NCBI GenBank assembly: GCA_013812655.1
Contig: JACCTC010000354.1
Span: 1 to 32,712, forward strand
Source of the DNA: Deltaproteobacteria bacterium
GTDB lineage: Bacteria > Myxococcota_A > Polyangia > Haliangiales > Haliangiaceae
DNA: 32,712 nucleotides
Direction: 5' to 3'
Below are positions 10,875-21,850 of this stretch, in pieces. The notes beneath the pieces are model-generated. The model was not told the origin of the DNA and ran no database searches. It saw nothing but the letters and a program-made list of their open reading frames with translations. Numbering within the stretch: the first letter of the stretch is position 1; each line of letters begins with the position of its first letter. The position numbers and the translations under genes are program-made.

Positions 10875-11954
10875 CTACTCGACGCGGAGCGCGCGCTCGA
10901 ACTCTTCGGGGTTCGACGACGCGTAGATCGCCGTCTCCATCGAGATGAGGCCGCTGTTCACGAGCTCGATCAGGTGCTGATCGAAGAGCTGCATGGAGTA
11001 GAGATCGCGACCCTTGCGGATCAGCTCGGGGACGTCGCCGAGCCGGCCGGCGCGCACGCACTCGCGGATCGTGCGAGTCACCCGAAGGATCTCGACGGCC
11101 GGGATGCGGCGCCGACCATCCTTGCTGGCGAGCAGGCGCAGCGAGACGATCGCCTGGAGGCAGTCGCCGAGCCGGTCGCGGATGACGTCCTGGGCGTCGG
11201 TCTCGAATAGCCCGACGTAACGCTGGATCGTGGCAACCGAATCGGGCGTGTGGATCGCGGAGAGCACGAGGTGCCCGGTCTCCGCGGCCTTGAGTGCGGT
11301 GGCGGCGGTCTCGCGATCGCGAATCTCGCCGACCAGGATCACGTCGGGGTCCTGACGCATCGCCGCGGTCATCGCGTCGCGGAAGCTCTCGGTATCCGCG
11401 CCGACCTCGCGCTGGATGATCATGCACTTCTGCGGCTCGTGGATGAACTCGATCGGATCTTCGATCGTGACGATATGCGCGTGTCGGGTCTCGTTGATGT
11501 ACCGCAGCATCGCGGCCATCGTGGTGGTCTTGCCGTTGCCGGTCGCGCCGGTGATCAGCACGAGGCCACGACGGGCATCGGCGATCTCCGAGAGCACGGG
11601 TGGCAGGTTGAGCTGCTCGAGCGAGAGCACCTGGATGGGGATCAGCCGCATCACGATGCCGACCGAGCCGCGCTGCCGGAAGATCGACGCGCGAAACCGG
11701 CCGCGCTGCGCGAGCGAATAGGAAACGTCGATCTCGGTGAACCGGCGCGTGAAGTCGACGGTGATGTTGCGGTCCTCGAGGATCATCCGAGCGATCGCCT
11801 CGGTGTCCTGCGCGCTCAGCGGTGGGACCTTGATCGCTCCGAGCAGCTCGCCGTGCAGGCGGTAGTGAGGCGGGTACCCGACCTCGAAGTGGATATCCGA
11901 GACACCGCGCTCGATGCCGAAGGCGAGGAGCTTGTGGAAGGCGTTCCGGTCCAT
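10875..11954 (-). CDS. PilT-type type IV pilus retraction ATPase
   Basis: 359 residues, the usual length for PilT/PilU. Hexameric cytoplasmic ATPase that depolymerises type IV pili and so drives twitching or social motility. Visible motifs: Walker A GATGNGKT (136-143), the Asp box TIEDPIEF (163-170), Walker B ILVGEIRD with catalytic Glu210, and the His box [11 protein letters not shown] (226-236). The C-terminus has the PilT-like [14 protein letters not shown]...MQLFDQHL stretch. It starts 10 nt after the stop of the REC-GGDEF-EAL gene, so the two are very likely co-transcribed. Whether it is the main PilT or an accessory paralogue cannot be told, since no other pilus gene is in view. Confidence 0.92.
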   Translation of the reverse strand: MDRNAFHKLLAFGIERGVSDIHFEVGYPPHYRLHGELLGAIKVPPLSAQDTEAIARMILEDRNITVDFTRRFTEIDVSYSLAQRGRFRASIFRQRGSVGIVMRLIPIQVLSLEQLNLPPVLSEIADARRGLVLITGATGNGKTTTMAAMLRYINETRHAHIVTIEDPIEFIHEPQKCMIIQREVGADTESFRDAMTAAMRQDPDVILVGEIRDRETAATALKAAETGHLVLSAIHTPDSVATIQRYVGLFETDAQDVIRDRLGDCLQAIVSLRLLASKDGRRRIPAVEILRVTRTIRECVRAGRLGDVPELIRKGRDLYSMQLFDQHLIELVNSGLISMETAIYASSNPEEFERALRVE

Positions 11955-11964
11955 GAAGGCCGGG

Positions 11965-14769
11965 TCAGTTTAAACCCGGTCGCCCTGGTCCGCGCTCGCC
12001 GTCGGGGGTGTTTTCGGCGGGCTTGCGCAGGCTCTCGATCAAGGCCTCACCGGTGCCCTCGTCATCGCTGAGTGGTTGCCAAGGTTGGGGCGGCGCACCA
12101 TCGGTCTTCGCCGGCGGCTGCGAGGCGCGCGGGCGTCGCGGATCGGCGCCCGCTTCGGGCGGCAGCTTGAAGTCGCTCGTGATCTCGTCGTCAGGACGAC
12201 CGAACGCGTTCTTCGGGATCCCCTGCGGGATCGCGCCCTGCGAGCCGGTACCGAACGCTTGCCGGTTCGCCGACTTCGAGTGCGGGATCGCGAGCACGCG
12301 ATCGTCGTCGTCCTCGTCGTCGTTGTCGTTGTCCTGCGGTGGCGGCGGCTGCGACGGCGAGCTCGGTGACTGTATGTTGCGCAGCTCGGCGCGGACGTCG
12401 TCGCGCAGGCTGACGAATGGCGGCGCCGGCCGCGCCATGTAATAGCCCTGACCGTAGCGCAGCCCGAGGTCGCGCAGCGCGATCACGTCCTCGAGGTGCT
12501 CGATGCCCTCGGCGATCATCACGGCGTCGATCGTCTCGGCGATGTGACGCAGCGAGCGCAGCATCTCGCGCTTGACCGTCGAGCGTGCGATGCCCCGGAC
12601 GAGGACGTCGCTGATCTTGATGAAGTGAGGACGCAGCGACATCACGGTCTCGAGGTTCGAGTGCCGGGTGCCGACGTCATCGATCGCGATGCCGAAGCCC
12701 ATCGCGGTGTACGCGCCGAGCGCTCGCTTGAACGATGCAAAGTTCTCGATCGCGAGGCGCTCGGTGATCTCGAAGACGATGTTCGCGGGCGTCAAGCCGG
12801 CGGCGGCGAGCAGGTTGCCGACCTCGACCTCGATGAAGGCCTGGTCGTAGAACGACATCGGCAATAGATTCACGAACAGCCGATGCACCGGCTCGAGCGT
12901 CTTCGCGCTGCGCAGCGCGCCGCGGAAGCATGCGCGGTCGAGCTCGACCGTCAGATCGACCTCGTCGGCAATCGCGAACAGCGTCGCGGGCGACTCGAGC
13001 GCCGTTCCACGCGGGCCGCGGGTCAACGCCTCGTACGCGAAGATGTCACCGGTGCCGAGATCGACGATCGGCTGGTATACCGACGCCAGACCGTCGCCGA
13101 GGATGATGTCCTGCAGCGTCGAGCGATCGCGGTGCGCCTTGCGCTCGCGGAGGTTGCGGGTCGCGGCGATCGCATCGGCGACGAGCCGTGCGGTGAGGCG
13201 TTCCGGCCGGAGCAGCGAGTTGCCGAGCACGCGCGCGGAGCCGACCGTGATCCGTGGCTGCTCGCGCAGCACCTCGGTCACCATCGGCGCGAGCGCCTCC
13301 TCGATCGCCTTCTCGACCGTCGCCGCGAGCTGCTCGAGATCGACGCGGACCTTGCTGTCGCGCGGCGCGAGGATCACGAAGTAACCGTCGCCGTCGCCGG
13401 TCCGGCAGATCAGATCGGATGGATCGAGGACCGCGCCACGCAGCCGATCGAGAACGGCCGCAGCGTGATCGTAGATCTCACTATGGTGGGCGACGCCGAG
13501 ATCGAGCTCGACGCGATGTAACCGCGACAGATCGACGAGCAGGCACGCGAGCGAGCGATCGCGCGTGAGGATCGTCGTGACCTCGTTCATCCGCTCCTGG
13601 TACGGGCGGAACCGATCGACCTCGGGCTCGCGGATCCGGCTGAACGCGCGCGTCTGGTTGCGTTGCGTGCCCGCGGTGGCGCGATCGTCGTCAGAGAAGA
13701 AGTGCACGCGGCCGGGGCCGCCACGCTTGGCCCCGCGCAGCGCGGCCTCGGCGGCGGTCAGCAGGCCCTCGGGATCGGCGGCGTCCTCGGGGAGACACGC
13801 GACGCCGATCGAGATCGACATCTTGCGGCCACCGGGCATCTCGGCGGCGGCGACCGCATCGCGCAGCCGCGCGGCCTTGGTGAGCGCGCCGGACTTGCCG
13901 GTCTCGGGGAGCAGCAGCACGAACTCCTCGCCGGAGTAGCGCGCGACAACATCCGACGTGCGGATCGGCGTGTCGTCCTCCTGCAGCACGCCCGCGAGGC
14001 GGCGCAGGATGTCGTCACCGATCTGATAGCCGAGGTCGTAGTTGACCGTCGCGAAGCCGTCGATGTCGGCGATCAGGATCGACATCGGCTGGCCGTAGCG
14101 CAGCGCGCGAGCGACCTCCTCGCGCAGGCGCTCCTGGAACGCACGATGCGTGTAGAGGCCGGTCAAGCCGTCGCGCAGCGTGAGCGCGTCGAGCTGGTGG
14201 CCCATCTGGGCGAGCTGCTCGGTCTTCACCGAGATCTCGAGGCCGCGGGCATCGAGCTGGGTCTGGAGTTGCGTCTCGTGCTCGCGCAGCTGGTGGTTCG
14301 CCTGCTGCAGCTCGCTGAACAGCCGCTGGTTGTCGCGCTCGAGCTTGAAGGTGTGGACGAGCTGATCGACGAGCTGAAGCAGGTCCTGCAGCTTCCACGG
14401 CTTGGTGATCACGTAATGCAGATGGCCTGCATTGATCGCGGCGATCAGATCGTCGGACTCCGGGAAGCCGGTCACCACGGCGCGCCGGCACTGCGGACGA
14501 GTCTTGGCAACGCGTGCCAACAGCTCCGCGCCAGCGAGCCCGGGCATTCGCAGATCTGCGAGCACGCACGAGACGTCCGGGTTTGCCTCGACCAGCGCGA
14601 GCGCTTCGAGGCCCGACTCGGCGAGCAACACCGTGCAGCGCGCGCGCAGGACGCGGCCCAACGCCTGGAGGTTGTTCCGATCATCATCCACGCAGATGAC
14701 GATCGGCTTCGCCGCGTCGTCCGTGATCTCCCCCGTCACCCCCGGTTGTTCGGAGTCGATTACTGCCAA
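11965..14769 (-). CDS. Response regulator with GGDEF and EAL domains (cyclic-di-GMP turnover)
   Basis: About 934 residues. An N-terminal receiver domain (22-140) has acidic residues at 28-30, phospho-acceptor Asp72 (LADLRMPG), Thr100 and Lys123. A coiled coil (about 143-195) leads to a diguanylate cyclase domain (196-360) whose signature reads SGEEF (279-283) instead of GG(D/E)EF. After a degenerate linker comes an EAL domain (YEALTR; about 570-810) that keeps the catalytic set: EAL Glu, FVN Asn, EITER Glu, IDD Asp pair, IKI Lys, AEGIE Glu and YGQG Gln. Phosphodiesterase activity is therefore likely; cyclase activity is less sure. The tail is disordered with an acidic run ([11 protein letters not shown]). 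The start is a TTG with a weak ribosome site, so it may lie some codons downstream. No partner histidine kinase is visible. Confidence 0.92.
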   Translation of the reverse strand: MAVIDSEQPGVTGEITDDAAKPIVICVDDDRNNLQALGRVLRARCTVLLAESGLEALALVEANPDVSCVLADLRMPGLAGAELLARVAKTRPQCRRAVVTGFPESDDLIAAINAGHLHYVITKPWKLQDLLQLVDQLVHTFKLERDNQRLFSELQQANHQLREHETQLQTQLDARGLEISVKTEQLAQMGHQLDALTLRDGLTGLYTHRAFQERLREEVARALRYGQPMSILIADIDGFATVNYDLGYQIGDDILRRLAGVLQEDDTPIRTSDVVARYSGEEFVLLLPETGKSGALTKAARLRDAVAAAEMPGGRKMSISIGVACLPEDAADPEGLLTAAEAALRGAKRGGPGRVHFFSDDDRATAGTQRNQTRAFSRIREPEVDRFRPYQERMNEVTTILTRDRSLACLLVDLSRLHRVELDLGVAHHSEIYDHAAAVLDRLRGAVLDPSDLICRTGDGDGYFVILAPRDSKVRVDLEQLAATVEKAIEEALAPMVTEVLREQPRITVGSARVLGNSLLRPERLTARLVADAIAATRNLRERKAHRDRSTLQDIILGDGLASVYQPIVDLGTGDIFAYEALTRGPRGTALESPATLFAIADEVDLTVELDRACFRGALRSAKTLEPVHRLFVNLLPMSFYDQAFIEVEVGNLLAAAGLTPANIVFEITERLAIENFASFKRALGAYTAMGFGIAIDDVGTRHSNLETVMSLRPHFIKISDVLVRGIARSTVKREMLRSLRHIAETIDAVMIAEGIEHLEDVIALRDLGLRYGQGYYMARPAPPFVSLRDDVRAELRNIQSPSSPSQPPPPQDNDNDDEDDDDRVLAIPHSKSANRQAFGTGSQGAIPQGIPKNAFGRPDDEITSDFKLPPEAGADPRRPRASQPPAKTDGAPPQPWQPLSDDEGTGEALIESLRKPAENTPDGERGPGRPGLN

Positions 14770-14833
14770 TGTGCAGTCAGTATCGGCCTTCGTGTCGTTT
14801 GTGTGAAGGGGCTCGCAGCAGGGGCAGGTCTGC

Positions 14834-15952
14834 CTACATCCCGAACAACGGCGGCAGGTCGAAGACCCGCTCGACCAGCCACTTCAGGCCAATGAGGACC
14901 AGGGGGACCGCGGCCACCACGAGGGCGGTCCGGCGATAACGCGAAGCGCCGAGCCAGCGGGCGATGCCCGCGAACACCGGCAGGGCGACCACGACGATCG
15001 TGAGCTGCCCGACCTCGACCCCGACATTGAAGCCGATCAGCGGCAGCAGCACGTCCTCGGCCGGTAGCAGCTCGGCCAGCATGCTCGCGAACCCGAGCCC
15101 GTGGATGAGGCCGAATCCCACCGTCATCGCGAACCGCCAGCGGACATCGGGCACGACCGTGTTCTCGATCGCCGTGTACACGATCGACGCCGCGATCAGC
15201 GACTCGACCAGTCGTGACGGCAGCGCGATCCAGCCGAGCGACGCCGCGATCAGCGAGACGCTGTGCGCGAGCGTGAAGCCGGTGATGATCGCCGCCGTCG
15301 CCCGCAGCGTCGGCCACAGCGACCGCACCTGCCAGCCCTCCGGCGTGCGCACCAGCACGACCACGAGCAGCAGCGCGAGCACGAAGCACACGTGATCGAG
15401 CCCGCCGTAGATGTGGTCCATCCCGTAGCCGATCCACGCGACGAACGACGCCTCCGCCCCGGCGCGCAGCTCGAGTACCGGCGTCGCAACCCGCGCGATC
15501 GATGGCTCGCCATGCTTGCCCGGCGCGTGCATCGTCACGATCGCCTCGTGACGCTGATCGAGCGCGAAGAACCGCCCGAGATCGACGCGCAGCACCTCGA
15601 TCGCGGCCGCGCACGTCGCCGTCCACTCGACCACGACGAACTTGCCGTCGGGGTCCGGCCGCGCTCGCGCCTCGCCCGCCACGCACGGTTGCCCCGCCGC
15701 CGTCAGCGCCAGCCAGCCCCGCACATACGCCGCCGTGCGTGCTGCCACCGCCGCCGCGAGCACCTCGCCCACGGTTGGCTGCGCATCTGCCGCCAGCCCG
15801 ATCCCCTCGTTGACGTCCGGCGGCGCCACCGTGAGCGCCACCCGCGCCGCGGCCCCATCCACCGTGATGTCGACGTACTTGATCGAGCTCTGATGCGCCG
15901 CAGCCGGCACCACCAGTGCCGCGACAACCGCCATCGCGAGGGCCCAGCGCAT
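14834..15952 (-). CDS. HupE/UreJ-like membrane protein with exported N-terminal domain
   Basis: 372 residues. A cleavable-type signal peptide (1-19, ending AAA-HQ) is followed by a periplasmic beta-rich domain (about 20-165) and then a 6-7 helix membrane domain (about 170-365). The membrane part has the family motifs GMDHIYGGLDH (177-187), TLAHS (227-231), HGLGFA (284-289) and FNVGVEVGQL (308-317). Family members are annotated as HupE/UreJ, putative nickel or cobalt permeases, though the long N-terminal domain type is widespread in genomes without urease or hydrogenase. The His residues in the helices would suit metal binding. It is on the same strand as the cyclic-di-GMP gene, 64 nt before it. 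Confidence 0.8.
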   Translation of the reverse strand: MRWALAMAVVAALVVPAAAHQSSIKYVDITVDGAAARVALTVAPPDVNEGIGLAADAQPTVGEVLAAAVAARTAAYVRGWLALTAAGQPCVAGEARARPDPDGKFVVVEWTATCAAAIEVLRVDLGRFFALDQRHEAIVTMHAPGKHGEPSIARVATPVLELRAGAEASFVAWIGYGMDHIYGGLDHVCFVLALLLVVVLVRTPEGWQVRSLWPTLRATAAIITGFTLAHSVSLIAASLGWIALPSRLVESLIAASIVYTAIENTVVPDVRWRFAMTVGFGLIHGLGFASMLAELLPAEDVLLPLIGFNVGVEVGQLTIVVVALPVFAGIARWLGASRYRRTALVVAAVPLVLIGLKWLVERVFDLPPLFGM

Positions 15953-15977
15953 GGCGCCAGGCTACACAAACTCGGGC

Positions 15978-16235
15978 TCAGGCGGTGCCGACCTTGCCGC
16001 GGCGGCGCAGCTCGCGCAGCTCGTCGACGAGCTCCTTGGTGGCGAGCTCCTCGCGGAGGCCCGGGCGCGCGTCGAGGTAGGCGGACCACGCGGCCTGCAC
16101 GAAGGCCTCGACGGGCACGCCGTGATCGGCGGCGAGCTTGGCGGCGCGCAGGAGCAGCGTCTCGAGCTCGGGGGTCGCGGTGGTGGGGGCGGTCTGGGAG
16201 ACCGAGCTGGTGAGCATCTGGTTCGGGAGAGCCAT
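15978..16235 (-). CDS. Small unknown protein
   Basis: About 85 residues from the ATG at 16235. The N-terminal third is Thr/Ser-rich and probably disordered; the rest is helical and charged (LLLRAAKLAADHG, FVQAAWSAYLDARPGLREEL, KELVDELRELRRRG). I do not recognise the family. The frame is open upstream and no Shine-Dalgarno precedes the ATG, so the start is uncertain (Met7 is an alternative). It lies 61 nt after the TIGR02996 gene and 25 nt before the HupE-like gene, all on the minus strand. Confidence 0.55.
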   Translation of the reverse strand: MALPNQMLTSSVSQTAPTTATPELETLLLRAAKLAADHGVPVEAFVQAAWSAYLDARPGLREELATKELVDELRELRRRGKVGTA

Positions 16236-16296
16236 GGAGACAACAGAAGCATCGCGGGGTCGTCGCGCATCGGCTGATCGGGCAGGTGCGGTCCGC

Positions 16297-17052
16297 TCAG
16301 AGCTTTTCGAGAACGAGGCCTGGCAACGCATTGGCGAGGCGGGCGGGGGCCGCGGGGCCGAGGTGCGATGCGGAGAGGGCGAAGCGTGCGAGGTGCGCGA
16401 AGTGATCGGCGTGCTCGAGTAACGCGCGGAGGGCGCCGCCGCCGAGCTGGCACCGCGCGAGATCGAGATCGTGCAGGTGCGCGAGGAAGCGCGTCCGTGC
16501 GAGGACCTCGACGAGCGCCGGGGTGATGGTCGAGTCGGCGAGCGCGAGCCGGCGCAGGGTCGGCGGCGCGACGGCAGAGATGCGCTTGATCGCGGCGCGG
16601 TGGGTACCGAGCGGGCGTCTCCACCGATCGCGATCGGCGGGACCGAGCTCGAGCTCGGTCAGGAACCGCGCGGACGGGTGCGCGAGCAGCTTGGCGACGA
16701 CCTCGACGAGCGTGACCGGGACACGGACGCCGGAGACGAAGAGCAACGCGTCGTGCGAGAGCTTCGCGCGCTGGATGAAGCCGGCGCGCCACGTGAAGGC
16801 CTCGGCGGCGATGGTGTCGGCGAGCTCGCCGAGGAAGGCCTCGCGATGGCGCGCGAACACGCGCAGCGCCGCCCGCCGCATCTCGGCATCGTCGGTCGCC
16901 GCGGCGGCGAGCTGCGTCGCGATCAGCTCGCCGCGCGGATCGCCCTGCTCGCCGAGCCAGTCGCCATAGACGGCGTAGCTGGCGAGGTCGTCCGGATCGC
17001 GGACGATGGCCTCCTCGAGAGCCGGATTGCGGGACTGGAAGACCGCGTCCAC
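16297..17052 (-). CDS. TIGR02996-type repeat-companion protein with leucine-rich tail
   Basis: About 251 residues from a GTG at 17052. Residues about 10-50 read PALEEAIVRDPDD...YAVYGDWLGEQGDPRGELI, the hallmark of the TIGR02996 'repeat-companion' domain, typical of Myxococcota and Planctomycetes, where it sits before leucine-rich or other repeats. The C-terminal half has irregular Leu-rich segments (PTLRRLALADSTITPALVEVL, FLAHLHDLDLARCQLGGGALRALLEHA) that look like degenerate leucine-rich repeats. The GTG lies 2 nt after the stop of the lectin-domain lipoprotein, so the two are probably translationally coupled. No signal peptide is visible. Function unknown; protein-protein interaction is likely. 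Confidence 0.72.
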   Translation of the reverse strand: MDAVFQSRNPALEEAIVRDPDDLASYAVYGDWLGEQGDPRGELIATQLAAAATDDAEMRRAALRVFARHREAFLGELADTIAAEAFTWRAGFIQRAKLSHDALLFVSGVRVPVTLVEVVAKLLAHPSARFLTELELGPADRDRWRRPLGTHRAAIKRISAVAPPTLRRLALADSTITPALVEVLARTRFLAHLHDLDLARCQLGGGALRALLEHADHFAHLARFALSASHLGPAAPARLANALPGLVLEKL

Positions 17053-17054
17053 GT

Positions 17055-17630
17055 TCAGAACTGGCAGAGATACGGATACAGACCGGTACCCGCCGGACCG
17101 ACGCCGGCGGCGCACGGCCGATCGTCCCAGTCACCGGCGCGTCCGCCCGCGATCACGACGCAATCTTCCTCGTAGCCGCCACCCGCGCTGTTGTTCGGCT
17201 CGGCGGGATCCCAGGCGGTGAACACCAGGGGCGTCCCGTCGATCCACGCGAAGGTCATCTCGGTCGCCGCATCGGAGAGCCCGATGAAGACGTCGCGTGT
17301 GCCCGCGAGGGTCTTCGCGACGGCGTAGCGATCGGCGGTGCTCGTCACCGCGAGCTTGGCGTTGATCGCGAGACACGCGGTGGTCGCATCGGCGTACGAG
17401 CGCGCCGACGTGAACAGCAGGAAGCACGAGCCATCGGCACTCGTCATCGCGGCATCGCCGCCCACGCACGGCCGCGCATCGACCGGGACGTCGACACCGG
17501 CGTCGACCGGTCTGGGCGAATCGATCCCACTGTCGCTGCCACCGCCGCCGCCACCGCCACCGCCGCCGATCTCGACGCCGCACCCACCCACCATCACGGC
17601 GAGGAGCGAGCAGAGCGTCGACCGCAGCAT
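17055..17630 (-). CDS. Lipoprotein with C-type lectin-like domain
   Basis: About 191 residues from the ATG at 17630. A short signal sequence ends in MVGGC (lipid Cys17), followed by a run of ten glycines and an Asp/Pro-rich spacer, then a C-type lectin-like domain (about 68-191). The domain shows the early SCFLLF Cys, SYADATTAC, FIGLSD, the EPNN calcium/sugar motif, EDCV, a WDD in the place of WND, and the closing PC...YLC cysteines. EPN in animal lectins goes with mannose-type binding; that specificity is only suggestive here. Predicted to be outer-membrane anchored and exposed on a flexible Gly tether. It overlaps tightly with the TIGR02996 gene behind it. Confidence 0.82.
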   Translation of the reverse strand: MLRSTLCSLLAVMVGGCGVEIGGGGGGGGGGSDSGIDSPRPVDAGVDVPVDARPCVGGDAAMTSADGSCFLLFTSARSYADATTACLAINAKLAVTSTADRYAVAKTLAGTRDVFIGLSDAATEMTFAWIDGTPLVFTAWDPAEPNNSAGGGYEEDCVVIAGGRAGDWDDRPCAAGVGPAGTGLYPYLCQF

Positions 17631-17729
17631 CCAAACATTGTGACCCAACTTGGCCCTCACGGACCACGGCTTCTTCGCGCGGCCCTGCAGGGTCGCCGGA
17701 GCGCGCCGGAGTGCTACGTTCCGACCCAC

Positions 17730-19160
<1,431 letters not shown>

Positions 19161-19206
19161 CGTCGTCGTTGGATCGGCGGCTGATTCGCGGTATCTCCGA
19201 TAGGGG

Positions 19207-20583
19207 ATGTACTGCTCGCTCGACAAGATCGACCTTGCCGCGAAGGTCGACGGGCAGACGGTGGCGATCCAGACCGATCATCGGTCACGCGACGAGATCG
19301 AGGCGGAGCCCGAGCTGTCCACGCTGTTCGCGATGGCGCGGGTGCTGAACGCGCGCGGCCACCTCGCCGAGGATGGCTTTGTCGATGCGGCGGTTCACTA
19401 CGTGTTACCTGATGACGCGCCACCAGCGCTGCGCGAGGCGCTGCGCGCGGTCGGCGCCACCATCGAACGCCGCACCACGAACGGCGATCGACGCGGCAAG
19501 CTCGAGAAGCTCGGGCAGCTGTCGCCCCAGGCCGTCGGCACGATCGCGGACCGCGCGTTCACCGATCTCGCGCGGCGGGCAGCGACCCGCGTCGGCAGCC
19601 GCGATCTCGCGATGGCGCTGCGAATGCTCGAGGACCAGACGTTCGCGGATCCGCCGGCGCGCGACGACGAGCCGTCGTACTGGCAGCGCGTGCTCGAGCT
19701 CGCGGCGCTCGCGGGCGAGCTACTCCGCGCGAAGTATCCGCATGCGACCGGCTGGATGCACAGCGATCGCGCGACCGTGCCGTTCGGATTCCAGCTCGAC
19801 GGCTCGACGATCATGTTCCCGACGAACCGGGCGCAGCGCGTGATCGAGGACGGCTCCGACGAGAGCCTGTTCAAGCTGCTGCTCGCGGCCGAGGAGACGA
19901 TGCGCGAGCCGATCGATGGCCGCACCGGCAGGCTGATGCCGAGCCTGCGCGATCGTCGCAGCGTCGAGCTCGACGAGATCGTCTGGGAGCCGGTGCTGTC
20001 GGATAGCCCGCCTGCCGAGCTCCCGATCATCGTGTGCGGCATCGACGGCGAGAACACGTTCGGGATGATCCGCCGCGAGGCGATCGACAAGCCGCCCGAC
20101 CGCGCGATGGACGAGGCGATCGCGAACCTCGCCGCCGAGCACGTCGACATCGAAGAGGCGCGGGCCGGCGATCTCGAGATGCTCGTGATCAGCGGCAGCT
20201 TCTACGCGGCCGAGAAGATCCTCGATCGCGACTTCATGCGCGGCATCCACGTGCGCCTCGACGCCGAGCTGCTCGCGGCCGCCGTGCCGACGCGCGGCCT
20301 CTTGATCGTGACGAGCGCGCAGCTCGATGCCTCGCAGATCGCACGGTTCGCAGCGCTCGTCGCGGACCGCCACGACGAGGGCGGCGGACGTGCGATCTCG
20401 CCGACGATCATGCTGATCTCGAAGGGCCAGATCGCCGGGTTCGTGCAGGACGAGCGCGCCGAGCGGGCCGACACCGCCCCGGTCCGCGCCGATACCGTCC
20501 CCGAGACGCCGGCAGGGACCGCCACCGACAGCGACGGCGCCAAGAAGCCCGGCCTGCTCCGCCGCCTGCTCGGCCGCAAGTAA
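19207..20583 (+). CDS. Unknown cytoplasmic protein
   Basis: 458 residues without signal peptide or membrane segment. I do not recognise the family. The N-terminal part is helical and charged; the middle has LDGSTIMFPTNRAQRVIEDG and the second half alternates strands and helices (LPIIVCGIDGENTFGMI, LEMLVISGSFYAAEKILD, RGLLIVTSAQLD), like a Rossmann-type or DUF1444-type domain, but I cannot place it. The last 60 residues are Ala/Thr-rich and disordered, ending in a basic LLRRLLGRK. AGGGG lies directly against the ATG, which is unusually close. The next gene starts 2 nt after its stop, so they form a coupled pair. Confidence 0.8.
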   Translation: MYCSLDKIDLAAKVDGQTVAIQTDHRSRDEIEAEPELSTLFAMARVLNARGHLAEDGFVDAAVHYVLPDDAPPALREALRAVGATIERRTTNGDRRGKLEKLGQLSPQAVGTIADRAFTDLARRAATRVGSRDLAMALRMLEDQTFADPPARDDEPSYWQRVLELAALAGELLRAKYPHATGWMHSDRATVPFGFQLDGSTIMFPTNRAQRVIEDGSDESLFKLLLAAEETMREPIDGRTGRLMPSLRDRRSVELDEIVWEPVLSDSPPAELPIIVCGIDGENTFGMIRREAIDKPPDRAMDEAIANLAAEHVDIEEARAGDLEMLVISGSFYAAEKILDRDFMRGIHVRLDAELLAAAVPTRGLLIVTSAQLDASQIARFAALVADRHDEGGGRAISPTIMLISKGQIAGFVQDERAERADTAPVRADTVPETPAGTATDSDGAKKPGLLRRLLGRK

Positions 20584-20585
20584 AC

Positions 20586-21785
20586 GTGCGCGTCGCGATC
20601 GCCGCAGCCGTGATCGCGCTCGCCGCATGCAGGGACCGAGGCAAGCGCGAGCACGCCGACCCGCCGCCCTCGCCGCCGAGCACCGACATGCGCGATGCCC
20701 AGGCCGCCGATGCGAGCACATGGCCGCAGCTCGCGGACTATCCCCACGCCGAGCCCGCGCGCGTGATCGCGATCCCGACGCGCACCGACGTGCCGCGGTT
20801 CGATGTCGGCGGCCCGGTGATCGTGGGCGATCTCGCGATCATCTCGTCGTCGCAGTTCGGATTCGCGGCCGTCGACTACCGGCGCGGCACGATCGCGTGG
20901 AGCAAGCCCGCCGGCCTCCACGTCGCACCACCGCTGCTCGCTCATGGGCAGGGAGACTCCTCCAGCATCGTGCTCGTCGGTGAGTGCCTGAGCCCACCGG
21001 CGATCGCGGATACCGACGCTCTCCTCGGCTGCCTGCGGGTCGTCACGCCGACCGGCGCCGACCAGGCGTACATCGCGATCCGCGGCAAGCCCCGCGAGGT
21101 CGAGCCGTTTCTCGCGGCGGTCGGCCTGCAGTCGCTGTGGAGCGCGGGCGACCACGCGGTCCGCTGGCGACGCGGCGAGGCCGCGGTGACGATCGATCTG
21201 ATGACGGGCATCGCCCGGCCCGCGTCGATCGAGCCGCCGCCGATCGTCGTCGAATACCGTGATCGCCGCTGGGAGATCCGTCAGGTCGACGGTCGGATCG
21301 TCGCGAGCGGCAAGCCGGCGTGGCGCACCGAGCACCCGTACACCGCCGTGCTCGGCCCTGTGTGGCTCCCCGAGCAATCGCCGGCGTTGCGTGTGGTGCA
21401 CCTCGGCGCGTTCAGCGGGACCCCCGAGGTTCGCCTCCTCGACATGGACGCGACCGGCTCCTTGCGCGCTGCGATCGCACGCCCGACGCCTGGCATCTCG
21501 CTGCTCGGCTGGGGCATCGCGCCGGCCGGCGATGCCGCGATCGCGGTGCGGATGGATCGATCGATCCAGCGCGACTTCGTCGTCGGCTACGCGGCGAACG
21601 CGATGCTGATGTGGGTGTATGCGCTCCCCGAGGTTCCACGCGCCGATCCGGTGGGCGTCGCGGTCGCGCCCGATGCGGTCGTCGTGTTCCACGACGGCGA
21701 TACGTTGACGATCCTGCCCGAGCTGTTGGCGCCTCCTACGTCACCCGGCGCGGGCCGCGGCTCGTCGCAAAATCCGACACCGTAA
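20586..21785 (+). CDS. Unknown lipoprotein, possible beta-propeller
   Basis: About 399 residues from a GTG at 20586, chosen because a signal sequence with lipobox LAAC (Cys15) follows at once and because it lies 2 nt after the upstream stop. After a Pro-rich spacer the body is rich in short strands with repeating phrases such as GPVIVGDLAIISSSQFGFAAVDYR and VAVAPDAVVVFHDGDTLTI. These resemble PQQ or WD-type propeller blades that read out a value and a label, but blade number cannot be set by eye. Probably faces the periplasm. Coupling with the preceding cytoplasmic protein suggests a shared role; none can be named. Confidence 0.78.
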   Translation: MRVAIAAAVIALAACRDRGKREHADPPPSPPSTDMRDAQAADASTWPQLADYPHAEPARVIAIPTRTDVPRFDVGGPVIVGDLAIISSSQFGFAAVDYRRGTIAWSKPAGLHVAPPLLAHGQGDSSSIVLVGECLSPPAIADTDALLGCLRVVTPTGADQAYIAIRGKPREVEPFLAAVGLQSLWSAGDHAVRWRRGEAAVTIDLMTGIARPASIEPPPIVVEYRDRRWEIRQVDGRIVASGKPAWRTEHPYTAVLGPVWLPEQSPALRVVHLGAFSGTPEVRLLDMDATGSLRAAIARPTPGISLLGWGIAPAGDAAIAVRMDRSIQRDFVVGYAANAMLMWVYALPEVPRADPVGVAVAPDAVVVFHDGDTLTILPELLAPPTSPGAGRGSSQNPTP

Positions 21786-21850
21786 GCTGCCGAGATCGCG
21801 GTTCGCGGCCTGGTACGGCAGGTGCTCGATGACTCCTCAGGAGCCATCAC

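Noticed and set aside
13663-14895. Long plus-strand frame opposite the REC-GGDEF-EAL gene
   Set aside because: Antisense shadow with Leu/Arg/Ala-rich, domain-free sequence; the minus-strand protein is clearly real.
17538-17570. (GCC)n tract as a regulatory repeat
   Set aside because: It is the coding sequence of the ten-glycine linker in the lectin lipoprotein, so coding explains it.
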